Below are positions 8,385 to 17,122 of a stretch of DNA of 62,321 nt, in pieces; position 1 is the first letter of the stretch; the number at the start of each line of letters is the position of its first letter. Location of the stretch: positions 1 through 62,321 of the forward strand of contig CANBWK010000006.1 of the NCBI GenBank assembly GCA_947373105.1, written 5' to 3'. The notes under the pieces are model-generated. The model was not told the origin of the DNA and made no database searches. It saw only the letters and a list, made by a program, of their open reading frames with translations. A program made the position numbers and the translations under genes. Source of the DNA: Comamonadaceae bacterium (GTDB lineage: Bacteria > Pseudomonadota > Gammaproteobacteria > Burkholderiales > Burkholderiaceae_C).

Positions 8385-8984
8385 TCAAGACTCCGTCGCC
8401 AGTGTTGGCGCAGATTCTGAGGCTGACTTGCCTGCAGGCTTTTTACGTCCCGGCGCGATCATCATGATCATCTGGCGACCTTCCAACTTAGGAAACTGCT
8501 CCACAACGATCAAATCAACTAACTCATCGCGAATACGCTGGAGCAAGGCCATGCCGATTTCCTGGTGCGTGATTTCACGGCCACGGAATCTCAAAGTGAT
8601 CTTGCATTTGTCACCATCGGCCAAAAACCGCTTGATGTTGCGCATCTTGATGTTGTAGTCACCATCATCGGTACCGGGGCGGAATTTAACTTCCTTGATC
8701 TCAATGACCGTCTGCTTGGCTTTGGCTTCAGCAGCACGTTTTTGTTCTTGGTATTTGAACTTGCCGTAATCCATAAGGCGGCAAACCGGTGGGTTCGCTG
8801 TGGCAGCAATTTCAACCAAGTCCACGTCCAGCTCACCAGCCATACGAAGCGCTTCAGACAGTGACACGATGCCCATAGGCTCATTGTCGGGTCCCGAGAG
8901 GCGAACCTCTGGAAAGCTGATTTCACGGTTCAGGCGATGTTTGCGTTCTTCGCGCTGGCGACGATCACGAAATTCGGTAGCGAT
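8385..8984 (-). CDS. infC: Translation initiation factor IF-3 with AUC start codon
   Basis: IF-3 binds the 30S subunit and rejects non-standard start codons. The conserved protein clearly extends 36 codons above the first ATG (8876): [20 protein letters not shown] then [16 protein letters not shown], the family N-terminus. No ATG, GTG or TTG exists there; the frame opens at ATC (8982-8984), eight bases after AGGA. The protein is thus 199 residues. A rare start codon on infC is the known device by which IF-3 limits its own synthesis (AUU in Escherichia coli). A short C-terminal tail rich in A, S, P and T follows the core. Confidence 0.93.
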   Translation of the reverse strand: MATEFRDRRQREERKHRLNREISFPEVRLSGPDNEPMGIVSLSEALRMAGELDVDLVEIAATANPPVCRLMDYGKFKYQEQKRAAEAKAKQTVIEIKEVKFRPGTDDGDYNIKMRNIKRFLADGDKCKITLRFRGREITHQEIGMALLQRIRDELVDLIVVEQFPKLEGRQMIMMIAPGRKKPAGKSASESAPTLATES

Positions 8985-9008
8985 GGCTCAAATCCTTTAC
9001 TAATTAGA

Positions 9009-9025
9009 GACTGTTAGAAACAGTC
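9009..9025 (-). promoter_or_regulatory. Hairpin in the infC leader
   Basis: Perfect 7-base-pair inverted repeat GACTGTT/AACAGTC with a 3-base loop, about 25 bases upstream of the infC ATC start and just after thrS. It lacks a T run on either strand, so it is more likely a leader or mRNA-processing structure than a terminator. Confidence 0.35.
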
Positions 9026-9083
9026 AAACCGCCCTGCTCTCGCGAGCTAAAGCTGAAAAAACAAACCACAGAGGGAAAGGCCT

Positions 9084-11003
9084 TCAAACTTTAGAAGCAA
9101 TGTCGGAGGTGATGCGTTCAATGAACGCTTCTATCGACATCACACCGAGGTCAATATTTCCTCGGGCGCGCACTGCGACGGTACCTGCCGCTTTTTCCTT
9201 GTCGCCGGCGACAAGGATGTAAGGCGGCTTTTGCAATGAATGCTCGCGTATTTTATACGTAATTTTCTCGTTGCGAAGGTCCAAATTGACCCTAAGGCCT
9301 TGATTTGTCACTGATTTTTGCAGTTTTGCAGCGATTTCACGACAGTAATCGGACTGCGCATCGGTGATATTGAGCACGTCAACCTGCACTGGGGCCAACC
9401 AAACCGGCAAGGCACCCGCGTGCTGTTCGATCAAAATGCCGATGAATCGTTCCAAACTGCCCACGATCGCGCGGTGCAACATCACGGGTCGATGACGCGC
9501 TCCGTCTTCACCCACATACTCTGCGTCCAAACGTTCTGGCATGGAAAAATCAACCTGAATCGTGCCACACTGCCACTGTCGGCCAATTGCATCCTTGAGC
9601 GTGTACTCGATCTTGGGGCCATAAAAAGCACCATCGCCAGGCGAAATGATGTAGTCACAGCCAGAAGCCTTCAGGCTTTCAATCAAAGCCTGCTCAGCAC
9701 GGTCCCAGCTTTCGTCAGAGCCAATCCTCTGCGCAGGTCGTGTGGCCACTTTATAGATGATGTCGGTAAAACCAAAATCCGTGTAGACCTTTTGCAGCAG
9801 TTCGGTGTAGTTCACGCACTCGGCCAAGATCTGAGCTTCGGTGCAGAAGATGTGTCCATCGTCTTGCGTAAAGCCGCGTACACGCATGATGCCGTGCAGA
9901 CCACCCGTAGGCTCGTTGCGGTGACATTGACCAAACTCTCCATAGCGCAATGGCAGGTCACGGTAGCTCTTGATACCCTGGTTGAAGATGAGGATGTGGC
10001 CCGGGCAGTTCATGGGCTTCAAAGCGTAATCACGCTTTTCCGACTCGGTAGTGAACATGTTGTCCCGGTACTTGTCCCAGTGGCCTGTTTTTTCCCACAG
10101 ACCTTTGTCCAGAATTTGCGGGCCTTTGACCTCCAAATAACCGTTATCGCGGTAAACACGGCGCATGTACTGCTCGACCTCTTGCCAAACGGTCCAGCCT
10201 TTGGGGTGCCAAAACACCGTGCCTGGTGAGTGCTCATCGATGTGGAACAAATCCAACTCACGCCCAAGCTTTCGGTGGTCGCGCTTTTCAGCTTCTTCCA
10301 AGCGGGTCAGGTACTGCTGCAATTCGTCTTTACTGGCCCAGGCGGTGCCATAAATCCGCTGAAGCATTTCGTTTTTGCTGTCACCGCGCCAATACGCACC
10401 AGCGACTTTCATCAGCTTGAAATGCTTGAGCTTGCCGGTGCTGGGCACGTGCGGTCCGCGGCACAAATCTTCAAAAGCGCCTTCACGGTAGAGGCTGACG
10501 TCTTGATCGGCCGGAATACTGGCGATGATTTCCGCCTTGTAGTGCTCGCCCAGCCCTTTGAAATACGCCACGGCTTCGTCACGGGGCAACACACGGCGAA
10601 CAATCGGCTCGTCTTTGTTAGCCAACTCGCTCATTCGTTTTTCGATGGCCGTCAAATCTTCAGGGGTGAAAGGACGACTGTATGAAAAGTCGTAGTAAAA
10701 GCCGTTTTCAATCACGGGGCCGATGGTGACCTGCGCTTGCGGAAACAGATCTTTTACCGCATAGGCCAACAAGTGGGCCGTAGAGTGGCGGATCACCTCC
10801 AAACCGGCTTCGTCCTTGGCGGTAATAATGGCAAGCTGCGCATTGGCCGTCATCTGATGGCTTGTATCGACCACTTGGCCATTGACTCTACCGGCCAATG
10901 CCGCCTTGGCCAAGCCAGCGCCAATGGAAGCGGCCACTTCGGCTACTGTGACGGGGCCGGGAAACTCACGCAATGAACCGTCGGGAAGTGTGATCTGAAC
11001 CAT
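9084..11003 (-). CDS. thrS: Threonyl-tRNA synthetase
   Basis: ThrRS charges tRNA-Thr and edits misacylated serine. The start chosen is ATG at 11003 (639 residues, [16 protein letters not shown]); the frame can be pushed to a TTG at 11030 but that would place the start in a hairpin. Domains: TGS (1-60), SAD editing domain ([11 protein letters not shown], later CRGPH), class II catalytic core ([10 protein letters not shown]; zinc ligands in [12 protein letters not shown] and LHRAIVGS segments) and anticodon-binding domain. It leads the infC-rpmI-rplT-pheST cluster. Confidence 0.97.
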   Translation of the reverse strand: MVQITLPDGSLREFPGPVTVAEVAASIGAGLAKAALAGRVNGQVVDTSHQMTANAQLAIITAKDEAGLEVIRHSTAHLLAYAVKDLFPQAQVTIGPVIENGFYYDFSYSRPFTPEDLTAIEKRMSELANKDEPIVRRVLPRDEAVAYFKGLGEHYKAEIIASIPADQDVSLYREGAFEDLCRGPHVPSTGKLKHFKLMKVAGAYWRGDSKNEMLQRIYGTAWASKDELQQYLTRLEEAEKRDHRKLGRELDLFHIDEHSPGTVFWHPKGWTVWQEVEQYMRRVYRDNGYLEVKGPQILDKGLWEKTGHWDKYRDNMFTTESEKRDYALKPMNCPGHILIFNQGIKSYRDLPLRYGEFGQCHRNEPTGGLHGIMRVRGFTQDDGHIFCTEAQILAECVNYTELLQKVYTDFGFTDIIYKVATRPAQRIGSDESWDRAEQALIESLKASGCDYIISPGDGAFYGPKIEYTLKDAIGRQWQCGTIQVDFSMPERLDAEYVGEDGARHRPVMLHRAIVGSLERFIGILIEQHAGALPVWLAPVQVDVLNITDAQSDYCREIAAKLQKSVTNQGLRVNLDLRNEKITYKIREHSLQKPPYILVAGDKEKAAGTVAVRARGNIDLGVMSIEAFIERITSDIASKV

Positions 11004-11021
11004 GTGATTGCAATTTAAAGC

Positions 11022-11039
11022 GCACGGCAAGGGCCGTGC
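11022..11039 (-). promoter_or_regulatory. Hairpin upstream of thrS
   Basis: Perfect 7-base-pair stem GCACGGC/GCCGTGC with a 4-base loop, 18 bases before the thrS ATG. It lacks a T run. ThrRS represses its own mRNA through leader hairpins in Escherichia coli; whether this hairpin does so is inference. A -10-like TAAAAT lies further upstream on the minus strand near 11060. Confidence 0.35.
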
Positions 11040-11125
11040 TTAGGATGTCTATGGGCCATTTTAACGTGTAGCCGACTTCAATTCACTCAGACCGATGAGC
11101 ACACTCACTTAGAATAAAAATTCAA

Positions 11126-11956
11126 ATGAATTCCAAAACTCTTCCAAACTTGAACTCCCATTTAAAAAGCATGGGTTTGATCGCAACCCTGTGGATTGCA
11201 AGCAGCGCTTGGGCAGGGCCAGTCATGGCCATTCGGGTCGGGCCCATTAATGCATCTCAAGCTGATATCAGCATGGTGTTAACGGCTGAAGCCGTCAAAA
11301 AATGTGCTGGAACCTATCGTGGGGTGATGCAATTTTACGAAGCTACGCCCGGCGTCAACGTCTCGGGTCCATTGAAAAGCAATGCGGGTGCCTGCGAACT
11401 GACGGCATCAGTGCCTTGGGCCGCTCTGTCTGAGAAGGTCATTCAACTCGCACGCGGTGACATGCTGCAAGTGAGATTCAAAGGCGATTTGGTGGATGGC
11501 AAAACCGTCACTAAAGTCAATTGGATGCTGCCTGCCCCAAAAGCGGCGGTCTTGTTGACAGAGCCAATGAAGAACACCGTCCAGCGTTTTGCCAAGGCCA
11601 CAGATCTTCAGCTTGGCACACTGGGTTTGAAATCATCCACCGTGAATGCGGACATCACGGTTCAATCCCCATTGGGGTTTGACTTGCGCGTCATGCATGC
11701 CACCTGCGAACTTGAAATTCATGGCAAGGTGGTCGCCACGGGCATCAAGGAGAACTTTGTTTTGAGTGCCAAACACGCGACCGTGCTGCGCATTCCGATC
11801 ACGCTCAATCACAAGTCGCTGCTATCTGCCACAGGCAATGTGCTGACGCAATTGGGCAAAGTGGATGGCAAGTTAGTCGGCTGGGTCCGCGTCAAACTCC
11901 CTGGAGGCGATGTGGATTTTCCACTTGAGTTTCCGATCAAATTGACCTTGTTGTAA
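11126..11956 (+). CDS. Exported LEA14/WHy-like domain protein
   Basis: 276 residues. The N-terminus has a basic start, a hydrophobic stretch MGLIATLWIASSAWA and a likely signal-peptidase site after AWA. Residues about 155-275 look like an LEA_2 (WHy) beta-sandwich: LKSSTVNADITVQSPLGFDL, VMHATCELEIHGKVVATGIK, then a hydrophobic strand array ending DFPLEFPIKLTL. Such domains occur in desiccation-related and lipid-associated proteins; biochemical role unknown. The first 150 residues I do not recognise. It is monocistronic, divergent from thrS, with no clear ribosome-binding site at the first ATG; an ATG 15 codons later would leave a compact signal peptide. Confidence 0.7.
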   Translation: MNSKTLPNLNSHLKSMGLIATLWIASSAWAGPVMAIRVGPINASQADISMVLTAEAVKKCAGTYRGVMQFYEATPGVNVSGPLKSNAGACELTASVPWAALSEKVIQLARGDMLQVRFKGDLVDGKTVTKVNWMLPAPKAAVLLTEPMKNTVQRFAKATDLQLGTLGLKSSTVNADITVQSPLGFDLRVMHATCELEIHGKVVATGIKENFVLSAKHATVLRIPITLNHKSLLSATGNVLTQLGKVDGKLVGWVRVKLPGGDVDFPLEFPIKLTLL

Positions 11957-11960
11957 GCGT

Positions 11961-11996
11961 AAAAAAGCCATCTGATCACTGAGCATCAGATGGCTT
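11961..11996 (-). terminator. Terminator between the LEA-like gene and aceA
   Basis: A perfect 12-base-pair stem (11965-11976 with 11985-11996) with an 8-base loop. On the minus strand it is followed by six T residues, so it ends aceA; it may also stop the converging plus-strand transcript. Confidence 0.85.
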
Positions 11997-12031
11997 AAAG
12001 GTACAAGCGCTTTTTCAAACGCTTTTGCAGA

Positions 12032-13363
12032 TCAGTGGAACTGCTCTTCTTCAGTCGAACCGGTGAGGGCTTTGACAGAAGACGAGCCGCCTTGGATCAC
12101 GGTGGTCACGTCGTCGAAGTAGCCTGCGCCCACTTCTTGTTGGTGTGACACGAAGGTGTAACCCTTGTCGCGTGCTGCAAATTCTGGCTCTTGCACCATG
12201 TTGACGTAGTGCTTCATGCCTTCGCCATTGGCGTAGGCGTGTGCAAACTGGAATGTGTTGTACCAGTTGATGTGGATTCCAGCCAAGGTGATGAACTGGT
12301 ATTTGTAGCCCAAAGCCGAGAGGTCTTCTTGGAACGAAGCGATCTGTGTGTCGTTGAGGTTTTTCTTCCAGTTGAAAGAGGGTGAGCAGTTGTACGACAG
12401 CAACTTGCCTGGGCAAGCAGCGTGCACAGCTTGTGCGAATTCGCGTGCGAAGCCAATGTCTGGCACGCCTGTTTCGCACCACACCAAGTCAGCGTAAGGG
12501 GCGTATGCAACGCCGCGGCTGATAGCTTGTTCCAAACCGTTTTTGACGCGGTAGAAGCCTTCAGGTGTGCGTTCGCCAGTCAAGAACGGCTTGTCGTTGG
12601 CGTCATGGTCTGAGGTGATCAGGTTAGCCGCTTCAGCATCGGTACGGGCCAACACGATGGTGGATGTACCCATGACGTCAGCAGCGAAACGTGCAGAGAT
12701 CAACTTCTCGCAAGCTTCTTGTGTTGGGACCAACACTTTGCCGCCCATGTGACCGCATTTTTTCACCGCAGCCAATTGGTCTTCGAAGTGAACGCCAGCA
12801 GCGCCAGAAGCGATCATGTTCTTCATCAATTCAAACGCGTTCAACACGCCGCCAAAACCGGCCTCAGCGTCAGCCACGATAGGCAAGAAGTAATCGATGA
12901 ATTCTTTATCGCCGGGGTTCACGCCGCGTCCCCATTGGATTTCATCAGCGCGTTTGAAGGTGTTGTTGATGCGGCGCACCATTGTGGGCACAGAGTCATA
13001 CGCGTAGAGCGATTGGTCTGGGTACATGGTTTCAGATGAGTTGCCATCGGCAGCGACTTGCCAACCGGACAAATACACGGCTTCTAAGCCGGCTTTGGCT
13101 TGTTGCATGGCTTGACCCGCGCTGATGGCGCCGAAGGAATTGACGTAACCCTTTTTGGCGCCGCCATTGATTTTGTCCCACAGCTTTTCTGCGCCGCGTT
13201 GGGCCAGTGTGTGCTCAATGGGCATGCTGCCTCGCAGACGCACGACGTCAGCAGCAGAGTAACCTCGCTTCACGCCTTTCCAACGGGGGTTTGTGGCCCA
13301 GTCTTTTTCTAATGCAGCAATTTGTTGCTCGCGGCTGAGTTGTTCGGTGAAGTTTTGTGGCAT
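12032..13363 (-). CDS. aceA: Isocitrate lyase
   Basis: AceA splits isocitrate into glyoxylate and succinate, the first step of the glyoxylate bypass used for growth on acetate and fatty acids. The 443-residue protein carries the signature [14 protein letters not shown] with the catalytic cysteine of KKCGH, plus GWQVAADGN near the N-terminus and [13 protein letters not shown]. Length and motifs fit the bacterial aceA type. Start ATG follows GGAG by 7 bases. It is monocistronic; no malate synthase gene is in the window. The upstream region is rich in palindromes, consistent with carbon-source control. Confidence 0.97.
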   Translation of the reverse strand: MPQNFTEQLSREQQIAALEKDWATNPRWKGVKRGYSAADVVRLRGSMPIEHTLAQRGAEKLWDKINGGAKKGYVNSFGAISAGQAMQQAKAGLEAVYLSGWQVAADGNSSETMYPDQSLYAYDSVPTMVRRINNTFKRADEIQWGRGVNPGDKEFIDYFLPIVADAEAGFGGVLNAFELMKNMIASGAAGVHFEDQLAAVKKCGHMGGKVLVPTQEACEKLISARFAADVMGTSTIVLARTDAEAANLITSDHDANDKPFLTGERTPEGFYRVKNGLEQAISRGVAYAPYADLVWCETGVPDIGFAREFAQAVHAACPGKLLSYNCSPSFNWKKNLNDTQIASFQEDLSALGYKYQFITLAGIHINWYNTFQFAHAYANGEGMKHYVNMVQEPEFAARDKGYTFVSHQQEVGAGYFDDVTTVIQGGSSSVKALTGSTEEEQFH

Positions 13364-13436
13364 GGTGAGCTCCAGAGAGTTAAAGAAATTAGGTTGACTT
13401 GCGACCGCACTGTGCGAGTCGGTGATTTATCTTAAC

Positions 13437-13477
13437 TCTTATATAAGACATTGAAAAATCTTATATCTTATACAAGA
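13437..13477. promoter_or_regulatory. Two-site operator upstream of aceA
   Basis: A perfect 12-base palindrome TCTTATATAAGA (13437-13448) is repeated as TCTTATACAAGA (13466-13477), centres 29 bases apart, with a further half site TCTTATAT at 13459-13466. They lie 74-114 bases above the aceA start. Paired palindromes like this suggest a dimeric regulator binding cooperatively; its identity is not shown by the window. Confidence 0.6.
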
Positions 13478-13518
13478 CTTTTTTTTAATTGTTTAAAATC
13501 AATAACTTACAAATACAA

Positions 13519-13555
13519 TTTCTCAATATGAAATTCATTTTCTCATATTGAGAAA
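13519..13555. repeat. 13-base perfect inverted repeat
   Basis: Arms 13519-13531 (TTTCTCAATATGA) and 13543-13555 are exact reverse complements with an 11-base spacer, and the flanks ACAAT/ATTGT extend the symmetry after a two-base slip. No T run specific to one side marks it as a terminator, and no gene ends here. An operator or a cruciform-forming element is more likely. Confidence 0.75.
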
Positions 13556-13774
13556 AATTGTCGCGGCGCAACATTTTTGAATATCACATTGCAAAAATGG
13601 AATTCCACCCTACGGAACAAAAATCATGGGGACAGATCTTTCCTTCTTCTCGGGAAGGTAAATTGTGAAGATCTTGACGCTATCAACGTGGCATAAATAG
13701 CAACAACAATGGAATTTACATGTGAAAAATAATTTCTTCACTTGGAAACCTTGGTTTTCTCCATTAGCATGAAG

Positions 13775-13805
13775 GAAGCCGGGCCAAATCATTGTTTCCG
13801 GCTTC
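13775..13805 (+). promoter_or_regulatory. Leader hairpin before the SWIB gene
   Basis: Perfect GAAGCCGG/CCGGCTTC stem with a 15-base loop, ending 30 bases before the ATG. It would sit in the 5' untranslated mRNA and may affect stability or translation. Confidence 0.4.
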
Positions 13806-13835
13806 GAACCAACTTCCGTACAAAGGAATCTCAAC

Positions 13836-14213
13836 ATGGCAACTGCAAAGAAAACTCCGGCAAAAAAAGCTGCCCCCGCTAAAAAAGCAGCACCGGCAAA
13901 AAAAGTAGCGACTGCGAAAGCGGCTCCAGCTAAAAAAGTAGCGGCTAAAGCGCCTGCTAAAAAACGCACGCCCAACGCTGCGTTCATGAAAGCTTTGACA
14001 CCTAGCGCCGCTTTGGCTGCTGTGGTGGGTGCAGCACCTCTGCCACGCACAGAAGTCGTGAGCAAGTTGTGGGTGTACATCAAAAAGCATGGTCTGCAAG
14101 ACAGCGTCAACAAACGCAACATCAATGCAGACGACAAACTCAAAGCGATTTTCGGCAAAGCCCAAGTCACCATGTTTGAATTGGCAGGCTTGATCGGCAA
14201 GCACCTGAAATAA
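13836..14213 (+). CDS. Lysine/alanine-tailed SWIB domain DNA-binding protein
   Basis: 125 residues in two parts. Residues 1-48 are a histone H1-like tail of repeated PAKKA, PAKKV and AKKA units, nearly all Lys, Ala, Pro and Val. Residues about 50-125 form a SWIB/MDM2-type fold: ALTPSAALAAVVGAAPLPR, KLWVYIKKHGLQD, INADDKLKAIFGK and MFELAGLIGKHLK. In bacteria such proteins are seen in Chlamydia and some Burkholderiales; the tail should bind DNA or RNA electrostatically and suggests a chromatin role. AAAGGAATC lies before the ATG. It has its own strong terminator and is monocistronic. Confidence 0.88.
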   Translation: MATAKKTPAKKAAPAKKAAPAKKVATAKAAPAKKVAAKAPAKKRTPNAAFMKALTPSAALAAVVGAAPLPRTEVVSKLWVYIKKHGLQDSVNKRNINADDKLKAIFGKAQVTMFELAGLIGKHLK

Positions 14214-14233
14214 TCGTCATCGATTGCCTCTCA

Positions 14234-14271
14234 AAAAAGGGCTGAACACTTTGATGTGTTCAGCCCTTTTT
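14234..14271. terminator. Bidirectional terminator after the SWIB gene
   Basis: A 16-base-pair stem (14234-14249 with 14256-14271) whose outer part is A5/T5, enclosing GGGCTGAACAC, with a 6-base loop. It serves the SWIB gene on the plus strand and the ThDP enzyme gene on the minus strand. Confidence 0.92.
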
Positions 14272-14323
14272 AGTTCCAAGCCTTCATCCCAGCCCTTGGA
14301 GTCAAGTTATTTTCTCCCGAAGC

Positions 14324-16051
14324 TCATTTTTTTAGCGCTGCATCTGTCATTGCGCTGAGGGTGCCACGCGTGGTGATGACTTCAGGGTTGAGGGTCACTT
14401 CAATCAAAGTACCTTGCTCGCGGGCCAGGGCAGCGAGCAAAGCGGCTTCAAATTCTGCAGTGCGTGAAATGCGTGTTCCCACATAACCATAGGCTTGCGC
14501 CAAAGCAGCAAAATCAGGGTTCATCAAACTCGATCCCGATATGTGCTTGGGGTATTCGCGTTCCTGATGCATCCGAATGGTGCCGTACATCCCGTTGTTC
14601 AGCAAAACGATGATGCTTTTGGCACCGTGTTGCACCGCAGTAGCCAACTCCTGGCCGTTCATCAAAAAGTCACCGTCGCCAGCAATGGTAAAAACCACCC
14701 TGCCCGTCAAAATGGCCGCAGCAATACCTGCTGGCACGCCGTAGCCCATGGCACCCACTGTAGGTGCCAGCTGTGTTTTATGCCCTTTCACGAGCCCATG
14801 GTGCTTGAAATAGCGGTGCACCCAACTTGCAAAGTTTCCGGCCCCGTTGGTCAGTACCGCATCGCTGGGAAGGTGTTTTTGCAGCGTTGCAATGACCGCG
14901 GGCATATCAACCAATCCTGCCTCGTTGTCCGCGGGCAGACCTGCCAAGGGCTGAGGCAAGACATTGGCTTCGTATTCCGCATGAATTTCATGTGTCCAGG
15001 ACTCCCATGGCAATGATGTGGGAGCGGTCAGCACCTCCAAACTGCGTGCAGCCGCATTCATGGTCGCGCACAAGGCCAGATCGGCTTGGTAGACACGGTT
15101 CAACTCTTCAGCGCTGGCATGAATGTGCACCAGCTTCTGAACCGGCTTGGGTGGGACCAACAAGGTATATCCGCCCGTCGTCATTTCCCCCAAACGAGGG
15201 CCAATCGCAATGATCAAATCGCTGTTTTTGATACGCGCCGCCAGCTTGGGATTGATACCGATACCGACGTCTCCCGCGTACTGAGGGTGGAAATTATCAA
15301 AAGTGTCCTGAAAACGAAATGCATTGCCAACGGGCAGCTTCCAGTTTTCCGCAAATCGCTGCAAAGCTTGCGCAGATTGAGGCGTCCAACCACCGCCACC
15401 GGCAATCACGAAGGGCCGCTCTGCTTGCAGCAGCATTTCACGCAGACGGCGCAAGGCCCCCGGGTCGCTCCAAGCTTCAACAGCCTCGACGCGAGCCAGG
15501 GGCTGGACTTGAACCATATGCGTCAGCATGTCCTCAGGCAGGACCAGCACCACAGGACCCGGGCGCCCGTTCATGGCAGTGGCAAAGGCTCGGGCAACGT
15601 ACTCTGGAATCCGCTTTGCATCGTCAATGCGTTCAACCCGCTTGGCCATGCCTTTGGTGCTGGGTCCAAAAAATGCGCAAAAGTCGACTTCTTGAAAAGC
15701 CTCGCGATCGCGGGTGTCACTGGCCACATCGCCGACAAACAAGACCATCGGGGTTGAATCCTGAAATGCCGTATGGATTCCAATGGACGCATTGGTGGCC
15801 CCCGGGCCTCGGGTGACAAAGCACACGCCAGGTCGGCCAGTCAAGCGCCCCTGCGCGTCGGCCATATAAGCGGCACCGCCTTCTTGTCGACAGGTGACAA
15901 ACTGAATACGCTCAGCGTGCGCATGAAACCCATCGAGCACCGCCAGATAACTTTCGCCAGGTACACCAAAGGCATGCGTAACGCCTTGTGCGATCAGACA
16001 GTCGACCAGCAAGTGGCCAGCCATGACGGGTTGTATTTCGGTAGTATTCAT
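14324..16051 (-). CDS. Thiamine-diphosphate-dependent enzyme of the acetolactate synthase superfamily
   Basis: 575 residues with the three-domain layout of ThDP enzymes such as acetolactate synthase, benzoylformate decarboxylase and oxalyl-CoA decarboxylase. Glu57 in CRQEGGAAYMADAQG is the cofactor-activating glutamate; the ThDP/Mg motif is GDGDFLMNGQEL followed by VLLNN. It is annotated commonly as acetolactate synthase-like, but no small subunit gene is adjacent, so a role in branched-chain amino acid synthesis is doubtful. It diverges from an SMP-30-like gene, which hints at sugar-acid or 2-oxoacid catabolism. Substrate unknown. Confidence 0.85.
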   Translation of the reverse strand: MNTTEIQPVMAGHLLVDCLIAQGVTHAFGVPGESYLAVLDGFHAHAERIQFVTCRQEGGAAYMADAQGRLTGRPGVCFVTRGPGATNASIGIHTAFQDSTPMVLFVGDVASDTRDREAFQEVDFCAFFGPSTKGMAKRVERIDDAKRIPEYVARAFATAMNGRPGPVVLVLPEDMLTHMVQVQPLARVEAVEAWSDPGALRRLREMLLQAERPFVIAGGGGWTPQSAQALQRFAENWKLPVGNAFRFQDTFDNFHPQYAGDVGIGINPKLAARIKNSDLIIAIGPRLGEMTTGGYTLLVPPKPVQKLVHIHASAEELNRVYQADLALCATMNAAARSLEVLTAPTSLPWESWTHEIHAEYEANVLPQPLAGLPADNEAGLVDMPAVIATLQKHLPSDAVLTNGAGNFASWVHRYFKHHGLVKGHKTQLAPTVGAMGYGVPAGIAAAILTGRVVFTIAGDGDFLMNGQELATAVQHGAKSIIVLLNNGMYGTIRMHQEREYPKHISGSSLMNPDFAALAQAYGYVGTRISRTAEFEAALLAALAREQGTLIEVTLNPEVITTRGTLSAMTDAALKK

Positions 16052-16192
16052 GCTTTTCTCTCAGTAAGTTGCCTATGAGATTAGCAGAATCTGCCCCTTG
16101 TCGAAAACCCGTACCTCAACCTGCGGGAACACAGGTGACAGACTAGAAGAAAGAAGTTACAGACACTGAAACCAACACACAAGGAGAAACGC

Positions 16193-17122
16193 ATGAAAAT
16201 ACGCGAAATTGCTTCGGGACTGCAATTCCCAGAGGGCCCGATTGCCATGGACGATGGCTCGGTATTGTTGGTTGAAATTGCCCGCGGCACCCTGACACGT
16301 GTCACGCCAGATGGCAAAGTCTCTGTAGTGGCTGATTTGGGGGGTGGGCCCAACGGTGCAGCCATTGGACCTGATGGTGCGGTCTATATTTGCAACAACG
16401 GTGGATTCAACTACACCACAGAGTCAGATGGGTGCTTCAGGCCCATCGGTCAAGCCAACGATTACAGTGGCGGGCGCATCGAGAGGGTTAACCTGAACAC
16501 GGGCAAGTTCGATCGGCTTTATGACACCGTAGAAGGCTTGGGTCTTCGGGGACCCAATGACATTGTGTTTGATACCCATGGTGGTTTTTATTTTTCGGAT
16601 TTAGGTAAAGCACGGCACAGCGATATGGACCGGGGTGGGATTTATTACGGCACCTCCCATGGTGCGTCTGCGAGCGTGATTGCCAGGCCAGTGATGACAC
16701 CCAATGGCATTGCCCTTTCACCAGATGGCCAGACCCTTTATTACGCAGAAACCGAAGGCGCCAGAGTCTGGGCTTTTGATGTAACAGGCGCGGGTCAGGT
16801 CCGCAAAGAGGGTTGGCCATCTCCCCAAGGCGCACGCATGATCGCTGCATCACCTGGCGGGCTTTATCAGCGCTTTGATTCCATGGCTGTAGATGCATTG
16901 GGCAATGTGTGCGTGGCGACTTTGATGCACGGCGGTATCACCATCATTTCACCCGACGGCAAACTACAGTCACACGTCAGCTTGCCAGACCGATTTACCA
17001 CCAACTTGTGTTTTGGCGGGCCAGACAACCGAACGGTCTTTGTGACCTTGTCGGGCAGCGGCAAACTGATCGCCATTGACGAATGGCCGGTACCAGGCCT
17101 GACACTCAATTACCCGGCCTGA
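16193..17122 (+). CDS. SMP-30/gluconolactonase-family lactone hydrolase
   Basis: 309 residues forming a six-bladed beta-propeller of the SMP-30/gluconolactonase type, which hydrolyses lactones with a divalent metal. Likely metal ligands are Glu14 (QFPEGP), Asn122 (GPNDIVFD), Asn171 (TPNGIALS) and Asp229 (FDSMAVDALGN). AAGGAG lies seven bases before the ATG. It is divergent from the ThDP enzyme and overlaps the MFS gene tail to tail by 13 bases. Substrate could be an aldonolactone or another lactone; the sequence cannot tell. Confidence 0.85.
   Translation: MKIREIASGLQFPEGPIAMDDGSVLLVEIARGTLTRVTPDGKVSVVADLGGGPNGAAIGPDGAVYICNNGGFNYTTESDGCFRPIGQANDYSGGRIERVNLNTGKFDRLYDTVEGLGLRGPNDIVFDTHGGFYFSDLGKARHSDMDRGGIYYGTSHGASASVIARPVMTPNGIALSPDGQTLYYAETEGARVWAFDVTGAGQVRKEGWPSPQGARMIAASPGGLYQRFDSMAVDALGNVCVATLMHGGITIISPDGKLQSHVSLPDRFTTNLCFGGPDNRTVFVTLSGSGKLIAIDEWPVPGLTLNYPA

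Larger units (their letters stand above)
13364..13835. other. Gene-free, AT-rich, palindrome-rich region between aceA and the SWIB gene
   Basis: This 472-base divergent region holds no credible ORF. From left to right it contains two TCTTATAYAAGA sites plus a half site (13437-13477), a 13-base perfect inverted repeat (13519-13555), a nested pair of inverted repeats (arms AGATCTT at 13634-13640 with AAGATCT at 13668-13674, enclosing CCTTC/GAAGG), and a perfect 8-base-pair hairpin (13775-13782 with 13798-13805) in the presumed leader of the SWIB gene. It must contain promoters for both genes. Confidence 0.8.

Noticed and set aside
9318-10229. 303-residue plus-strand ORF
   Set aside because: Lies entirely antisense to thrS, no ribosome-binding site, composition typical of a shadow frame.
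13610-14200. 196-residue minus-strand ORF opposite the SWIB gene
   Set aside because: Its Ala/Phe-rich repeats are the reverse complement of the lysine tail codons; the plus-strand SWIB protein explains the sequence.
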